Positions 57,471 through 64,000 of a stretch of DNA of 64,000 nucleotides are shown one piece after another; within the stretch, counting starts at the first letter, position 1; each line of letters starts with the position of its first letter. The notes under the pieces were generated by a model. That model worked only from the letters and a program-made list of their open reading frames with translations, did not search any database and was not told where the DNA came from. The translations under genes and the position numbers were made by a program. Origin of the DNA: Eutrigla gurnardus (lineage: Eukaryota > Chordata > Actinopteri > Perciformes > Triglidae); NCBI GenBank assembly GCA_963514095.1, contig OY741282.1, positions 20,433,102 through 20,497,101 on the forward strand, in the 5' to 3' direction.

Positions 57471-58942
57471 CTGATGGAGAGAACAAACACAATGCAGCTA
57501 AAGGTTATTGTTGGAGACAATCGGGTGTTTTTTGGTGTGTGTTTTGAAAGCTTAATAAATATACTTTGGGTATTAGTATATGACATCACAAGGGGGCGGT
57601 AACTTGATGGTGATGGGTCACGTCACCCATTTCATTGATAAATAGACACCGGTGTGTGTAGTGGTGTGTGTTTTGTTGGATCGCAGAGAAAAACACAGTG
57701 TTGGGGAACTAGCAGGAGCAGATTCAGTTATTAATAGATAATTATTAATATCAATACTCAGTCTCAATATAAAGGCATGTTGGACTCCGGCAGGGCTGCC
57801 CTTTGTCACCGGTCCTGTTCATTATTTTTATGGACAGGATTTCTAGGCGCAGCCGTGGGCCGGAGGGGATCTGGTTCGGGAGCCACTGGATTTCATCCCT
57901 GCTTTTTGCGGACGATGTGGTCTTGTTGGCTCCTTCGAGCCAGGACCTCCAGCATGTCCTGGGGCGGTTTGCAGCCGAGTGTGAAGCAGCCGGGATGAGG
58001 ATTAGCACCTCCAAATCTGAGGCCATGGTTCTCGACCGGAAAAAGGTGGCTTGCTCCCTCCAGGTCGGGGGGGAGTTCCTGCCTCAAGTGGAGGAGTTTA
58101 AGTATCTTGGGGTCTTGTTCACGAGTGAGGGAAGGATGGAACGTGAGATTGACAGGCGGATCGGTGCAGCGGCTGCAGTAATGCGGTCGCTGTATCGGTC
58201 CGTCGTGGTAAAGAGAGAGCTGAGCCGAAAGGCGAAGCTCTCGGTTTACCGGTCAATCTACGTTCCTACCCTCACCTATGGTCATGAACTTTGGGTCATG
58301 ACCGAAAGAATAAGATCCCGGATACAAGCGGCCGAAATGAGCTTCCTCCGCAGGGTGGCGGGGCGCTCACTTAGAGATAGGGTGAGGAGCTCCGTCACAC
58401 GGGGGGAGCTCGGAGTAGAGCCGCTGCTCCTCCACATCGAGAGGAGCCAGTTGAGGTGGCTCGGGCATCTGTATCGGATGCCCCCTGGACGCCTCCCTCG
58501 GGAGGTGTTCCAGGCATGCCCCACCGGGAGGAGACCCCGAGGAAGACCCAGGACACGCTGGAGTGACTATGTCACCCGGCTGGCCTGGGAACGCCTTGGG
58601 GTCCTCCCGGAGGAGCTGGGGGAAGTGTCTGGGGAGAGGGAAGTCTGGGCGTCCCTGCTCAGGCAGCTGCCCCCGCGACCCGGTACCGGATAAGCGGAAG
58701 ATAATGGATGGATGGATGGATGGAATATAAAGGAGTTTGTACTCAAATGCCAATAATTAATAACTATTAGAATATGAGTACAAACAGTTGAAGGATTTGT
58801 GAATTCTTCACAGAGAAGAGGTTGATATCATTCATTCTTATACAACATTAATAAACACAGCAGTATGTTCATAAGGGGTTTATTAACAATAAACAAAGAA
58901 ACATACACTAAGTCCAAGTGGCCTATCTAACTAAATACTATA

Positions 58943-59002
<60 letters not shown>

Positions 59003-62000
59003 AAGATGGCGGCTGTGGGTGTCGACCAGTCAGCCATGTGGAGTGGGGGTGTTCTTTGTGGGAGGCCGTGTGGTCCTGCCTGGAGAACAGGTTTCTATAT
59101 ATGTGTATAATTAGTGTAATATATGTAGAGCCGTTAGGAAAGTTGGATTAGTGAGAACGCAACCTGTCTGTTCTGGATCACTGACGATCAACAGACAAAA
59201 CAAAAACACGACAAAATTACATCGTTGCTCCTAAAAATATCACAGTTTGGCCTTAAATTACTGAAGATGGACACCAGACCAACCTGTGGTCTGGTCTCTG
59301 GACTAATGTGAGCTACTATCTAGACCTCTAGGGGACCACAGACAGTCTCTGGTTCCTCCACATAGTCTGGTCTGGTCTCTGGACTAATGTGAGCTACTAT
59401 CTAGACCTCTGGGGGACCACAGACAGTCTCTGGTTCCTCCACATAGTCTGGTCTGGTCTCTGGACTAATGTGAGCTACTATCTAGACCTCTGGGGGACCA
59501 CAGACAGTCTCTGGTTCCTCCACATAGTCTGGTCTGGTCTCTGGACTAATGTGAGCTACTATCTAGACCTCTGGGGGACCACAGACAGTCTCTGGTTCCT
59601 CCACATAGTCTGGTCTGGTCTCTGGACTAATGTGAGCTACTATCTAGACCTCTAGGGGACCACAGACCCAGGAGACAACATCTGGTTCCTCCATTTAGGA
59701 TTCAGGGACGTCAGGACGACAGGTGGACGATCTCAACGCTGAGACGCTTTAGAGACACAGAGGAATTTATCTCTTCAGTTGAAATATTTAAACATAAACC
59801 CGACTACGTGAATGTTGCGTGTTTGTCTCCGTTGCCGTCCGGCAGGAATTGGCGTCCGTTTGTGTCTCTGTGTTGACTTTGTGTGTAATTGAAGGTGAAA
59901 ATGTGGCGTTTGGTGTGAACACAACACGACATCTTTACAGCCACGAAGAAACAAACGCTGCATCCTGATAGAAACGTGATCATCGGATTTCAGTCATGAA
60001 CACGTTCAAATCTGGAGCAGCTGAGTTACTGAAGACATACTCACACTTCCTCAGACCAGGTCTCAGTCTCTGCTGTCCCCCATGGTCCACCCTGCAGGAA
60101 GACATTCAAAGACCTCAATCAGGTCCACCATTAAACATGAACCCCAGTTCCTCAGTCAGAGACGGAGACACAATCTGGAGCTGTTGTCCATCTGTCCTCA
60201 CCTGAGTGTCCAGTCTGATGTCTGTCCATCTGTCCTCACCTGAGTCTCCAGTCTGATGTCCGTCCATCTGTCCTCACCTGAGAGTGTCCAGTCTGAGGTC
60301 CGTCCATCGGTCCTCACCTGAGAGTCCAGTCTGATGTCTGTCCATCTGTCCTCACCTGAGAGTGTCCAGTCTGATGTCTGTCCATCTGTCCTCACCTGAG
60401 AGTGTCCAGTCTGATGTCTGTCCATCTGTCCTCACCTGAGTCTCCAGTCTGATGTCTGTCCATCTGTCCTCACCTGAGAGTGTCCAGTCTAATGTCTGTC
60501 CATCTGTCCTCACCTGAGTCTCCAGTCTAATGTCTGTCCATCTGTCCTCACCTGAGTGTCCAGTCTGATGTCCGTCCATCTGTCCTCACCTGAGAGTGTC
60601 CAGTCTGATGTCCGTCCATCTGTCCTCACCTGAGAGTGTGTAGTCTGATGTCTGTCCATCTGTCCTCACCTGAGAGTCTCCAGTCTGATGTCTGTCCATC
60701 TGTCCTCACCTGAGAGTCCAGTCTGATATCTGTCCATCTGTCCTCACCTGAGAGTGTGTAGTCTGAAGTCTGTCCATCTGTCCTCACCTGAGAGTGTCCA
60801 GTCTGATGTCTGTCCATCTGTCCTCACCAGAGAGTGTCCAGTCTGATGTCTGTCCATCTGTCCTCACCTGAGAGTGTCCAGTCTCCAGTGTGGACCCTCC
60901 AGTCCAGCAGACAGCAGCTTGACTCCTGAGTCTCCTGGATGATTGTAGCTCAGGTCCAGCTGTCTCAGATAGGAGGGGTTGGAGTCCAGAGCTGAGGCCA
61001 GAGAAGAACAGCCGTCCTCTGTGATCAGACAACCTGACAGACTGAAGACACACACACTTCTGTCACTTCTGGGGACTTTACATAGACTTATGTCCATTTG
61101 TCCACTTTTTAAAATGAGAAAAAGTGATATTTGTCTTTTGTTGTGTTGATGTTGTACTGGGTGGGATAAGCGTGGCTGAGTGATGGACAGAGATGGACAG
61201 AGGAGGACGGTAAAAGAAAGAATAGAGACGAGCTGAAATGATTGAGAGAGAAATTGAAGCGTTAGAAAAGAGAAGAAACAACAGTTGAAACAGTCTATGT
61301 GGTCTGTCTTCAGACCTGGTGTGCCAACAAAGATCTGGTATTGATTTTAAACCATCTAGCAAAGAAAAAAGGCTGTAATTCAATAACATTTCAACAATGT
61401 TTATAGTTTTCATATTGAACTGGAGGAATTATGAATAACAAGTACTCTGATAATAACACTAAAATACAAAACACAGCTTTGAAAATGTGCTTCTTAAGAG
61501 TCTCAGAACATATGAGGCATTCAGGTGTTCAACTGCCAGTTGGAAGAAAAGAGTCTGTCTTGATTTAAAGCTCTGTTCTCACTGTCAGCGTTCCTCTTTG
61601 AGAGCAGCCGTGTGAACTTATCTATCGGCTCTAGATCTCACCGACCTGACTGACGTTTATCACCTCCACTCTCTGATCCATCTGTCAGCTGTCAGTGAGT
61701 CTCGTCAGTTGTCACCATAGAAACGTCACTCACAGAAACTCCGGTTTGCACAGATTTGATTAAGTTCAGAGTTAACGTTTCACCCCGTTGCATTACTGGG
61801 TAATTTAGTGTTTGTGAGTAGCAACCAGTGAGATGATTTAGCCTCCAACCATCTGAACCAGTGTAGTGATGCTAACGCTGCAGCAGTAAAATGGAAACGC
61901 TCCGTCATCATTTAATAATTCTCAATGATCTATCAGTTATGGGTCTGGGTCCTGATAGGACGGGGTCTGGGTCTGGATCTGGGCCAAGCTCCACCTCTTA

Positions 62001-63799
62001 GTGACCCTTGCTATAGGCAGTGTTGGGCAAGTTACTTCAAAAGCGTAATGCATTATTTATTACTTGTTACTGTCATTTCAAAGTAATTAGTTACATTACA
62101 ATATTACTGTCTTTGAATTGTAAGGCATTACACTACTTTTACATTACTTTTACATTACTTTTATAAATAAAAGGACATTTTTGTTCTCGATAGACCTTCT
62201 TGTGTTCAATGCAGCTCATTACACAGCAGGATGTGATGTTTTTTGCTTCAAAATAAAAGAACGAAAAACGGAAAATGACTCTTATCCCGTTATTCTTAAA
62301 AACGGAAAACGAGAAACAGAAAACGACTCGTTAGCTGATATTAGATATTGTGTTCATGAATGGGATTCGGGGATGAAATAACAGGGCCATTTTTCATTCC
62401 AGATTTGCTGTACGTCTTTTTTAATGACCTAGAAGGCGCTGCGAAATTACCTGAAAGCCTACCTGAGACATTTAGGGGAGCTCTAAAACACTGTTCATTA
62501 ACGCTCTGACAGCGTCTGACGCTCGCGTTTTGAAATAAACCTACTGTTTTAAACTCGCACCAAAAGCGTTATGACGCGGACATAAAAGCGGTTCAAAACC
62601 GACGGGGAGAATCGGAGCCTCCGCCTTTTCGCCGCCGCCCCTCAGCTGTTGATCCTCGGTGTGCCGGGTCGGCTGCGCTCTGACCGACCGGGAGCCGCTC
62701 CGTGAGTCGGTGTCCAGCTCATGGAGCCTGCTAACAACAGCGCTTAATTAACATAGTGTAGAGTCACACGGACCGGCTTTCACACTTTTCCAAAAGTGGA
62801 GCGTATGCCCATCTCGCGATCGCGAATGTAGAGTCAATTGATTTCGGGTTTAAAATGCATTGTAACGTCATCATAAATGTGTGTGCACATGTTGGTGTTA
62901 AAATGGTGTTTTGTCTCCGCCGTGCAGACGAGTTAGAAGCTTTAACCTTTGAATTAAAACTGTCAGCAGCATCAAAATGTCTGGTTGGTTCATGTTCAGT
63001 TGTCAGAGTTGATATTCCAATCAGGCTTCAACCTCTGGTTCAGAAAAGTGAAGTCAAGCCTGAAGGTCCTTAAAGCTGCATTCTCTCTGCTGGCCACTAG
63101 GGGGTGTTTTCATGAATAATATGTCTTCATTGCATCTGCATAGCTTTGAGTCTGCATGTGGGTCCTCCCTGCTGCTTTCAGCCACCGTGACAAGAATATT
63201 AGTTCATTTCATATAAAACTCAATAAACTCAACTGTATAGAAAGTGGTTCAAACTGGCTCCACCTTGACAGCAGAGACAGTCTGGTGTTGTAGTTCAGGC
63301 TCACATGTTCATGGAGTGACGTTCACAAACGTAGACTGACGTTTGCAACAGCATTTATAAACACCAGGTGGATTTATAAAACTATTAAAACATCGAACGG
63401 CAGGGAAAAGATAAACAAGAGGTTTGGTTTTGATAAAAGTTTTGTTTTGTTCTTTTGCTGGCAAGTCGTTAGCAGCAGAAACAGTATTTCATCAGCCGTG
63501 TTAACAGATTAGTAGCAAACGTGTCTTTTTAGGAATACGTGAATATAAATAACTGAATATTTGGTGCATGTAAACGCATCATTGAAAGCTTCATAGGTAA
63601 ACTTCTCAAAGTAGTTGAATTTGACCTGAGAGTTTCCAGTCGACAGTGTGGACTCTCCAGGCCAGCAGACAGCAGCTTCACTCCTGAATCCTGCAGGTCG
63701 TTGTTACTCAGGTCCAGGTCTCTTAGACTGGAGGACTGGGAGCTGAGAACTGAGGACAGACCTTCACAGCTTCTCTCTGAGAGGTTACAGCCACTGAGT
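56947..63799 (-). CDS. nlrc3l: NLRC3-like NLR gene, right copy, 3' part only
   Basis: Exons 63626-63799 (LRR), 60868-61041 (LRR), 60045-60091 (linker) and 56947-57470 (B30.2) continue a gene whose FISNA-NACHT exon lies right of the window. Phases (2,2,2,1) are as in the middle gene, and all four exons are open. The LRR donor at 63625 is GTCAAA, where the other copies have GTCAGA, a loss of the +5 G. An RTE LINE inserted between this gene's end and its left neighbour side (57776-58723) falls in the intron between the linker and B30.2 exons. Confidence 0.85.
57776..58723 (+). mobile_element. 5'-truncated RTE-type (Rex3-like) LINE, unit B only
   Basis: 948 bp ending in a (GATG)n tail and flanked by 10-bp duplications AATATAAAGG (57766-57775, 58724-58733). 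The empty site is in unit A at about 29363-29372. It lies in the intron between the linker and B30.2 exons of the right NLR gene, in opposite orientation. Confidence 0.92.
57782..58693 (+). pseudogene. Reverse transcriptase C-terminal part of RTE LINE
   Basis: Open frame GLRQGCPLSPVLFIIFMDR ... LLFADDVVLLA (catalytic FADD box) ... VEEFKYLGVLFTSEGRMERE ... RGRPRTRWSDYVTRLAWERL to a TAA. It lacks the endonuclease and the first half of RT because of 5' truncation, but is otherwise undamaged, so the insertion is young. Confidence 0.9.
58946..59000. repeat. (GT)n microsatellite, unit B
   Basis: Longer allele of 29586-29636. Confidence 0.94.
59285..59690. repeat. 81-bp intronic minisatellite, about 5 copies, unit B
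   Basis: Longer allele of 29905-30145, in the intron between linker and B30.2 exons. Confidence 0.9.
60045..60091 (-). CDS. nlrc3l: Right NLR gene, linker exon
   Basis: A 47-bp exon identical in reading to 30504-30550 (VDHGGQQRLRPGLRK), acceptor CTGCAG, donor GTGAGT. Confidence 0.86.
60188..60868 (-). repeat. 40-bp minisatellite carrying LRR exon end and splice donor, unit B
   Basis: About 18 units of the same repeat, again beginning at the LRR exon donor. Confidence 0.93.
60868..61041 (-). CDS. nlrc3l: Right NLR gene, LRR exon 2
   Basis: A 174-bp exon differing from 31213-31386 at two visible bases (one synonymous Leu, one Ser to Gly in ITEDGC). Its 3' end and donor are repeated in the 60188-60868 array. 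Confidence 0.88.
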
Positions 63800-64000
63800 C
63801 TGAAGAGGAATCAGAAATTAATGATGAAACAATTACAAACAACTGTTCATCCCCTCAGGTTCTAACTGACATTATTATCATAATGAAGTTAAATGATGTT
63901 TAACATGTTTGTTCATCAGGTTATTGTTGCAGCTGGGTGGTGTATTAGGCTCCATGGTGAGGTTAACGTCACACTGTGCCATCTGTTTATTTCTGTCTGA
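62815..64000. repeat. Start of third tandem unit (C), truncated by window edge
   Basis: Sequence from 62815 to the end repeats 1-1185 and 33168-34330 almost base for base, including the 174-bp LRR exon. The array therefore continues to the right. Confidence 0.92.
63626..63799 (-). CDS. nlrc3l: Right NLR gene, LRR exon 1
   Basis: A 174-bp exon almost identical to 827-1000 (NLSERSCE ... LSNNDLQDSGVKLLSAGL). Its donor is weakened to GTCAAA. Confidence 0.86.

Larger units (their letters stand above)
33168..62814. repeat. Tandem segmental duplication, unit B
   Basis: Second copy of the unit (29647 bp), collinear with unit A. It contains an RTE-type LINE insertion (57776-58723) and a TTAA-flanked MITE (47845-48405) that are absent from unit A. 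It lacks the unit A Harbinger and the extra exon block. Noncoding sequence looks about 97-98% identical to unit A by eye; no alignment was run. Confidence 0.93.

Noticed and set aside
60188..60868. Regular array resembling a CRISPR locus
   Set aside because: Units are contiguous without unique spacers, start at an exon border, and the genome is eukaryotic.

Overview
The window is nuclear DNA of a teleost fish, probably a spiny-rayed one. The evidence is NLRC3-like NLR genes of the fish-specific FISNA-NACHT-LRR-B30.2 type, a KLHL10-like gene fragment, vertebrate intron/exon structure, and typical fish transposons (PIF/Harbinger, hAT-like and TTAA-targeting elements, RTE and L2-like LINEs, a solo LTR). 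There is nothing prokaryotic or plasmid-like.

The sequence is a tandem segmental duplication. Unit A covers 1-33167 and unit B 33168-62814. A third unit, C, starts at 62815 and runs off the right edge. Units are nearly identical by eye and differ mainly by discrete insertions, deletions and repeat-array lengths. Each unit carries one NLR gene and one KLHL10-like fragment, all on the minus strand. Because genes run right to left, they straddle the arbitrary unit borders.

Three NLR genes are visible. (1) The left gene (14259 to beyond 827) has its 5' exons, the FISNA-NACHT exon and one LRR exon in the window. It carries a TAG in the NACHT exon at 2718-2720. (2) The middle gene (42282 to 28538) is complete. 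Ten exons with matching splice sites and phases give an open frame of 3360 nt (1119 aa). (3) The right gene shows only its 3' part: two LRR exons, a linker exon and the B30.2 exon (63799 to 56947). Between neighbouring NLR genes lies about 14 kb holding a three-exon KLHL10-like fragment (BTB, BACK and about two kelch repeats, then truncated) and many transposons.

The most notable observations are these. B30.2 exons of neighbouring copies differ almost only by amino-acid replacements, while the flanking DNA is nearly identical. A 40-bp minisatellite has each unit carrying a copy of an LRR exon's 3' end plus its splice donor. The N-terminal repeat exon array has four copies in one gene and two in the next, with a mosaic exon suggesting gene conversion. 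A promoter-like cassette with a TATA-like box and a perfect ISRE occurs at two places per unit, one of them inside nested transposons. Several insertions are found in only one unit (Harbinger in A; RTE LINE and TTAA MITE in B), which orders events after the duplication.
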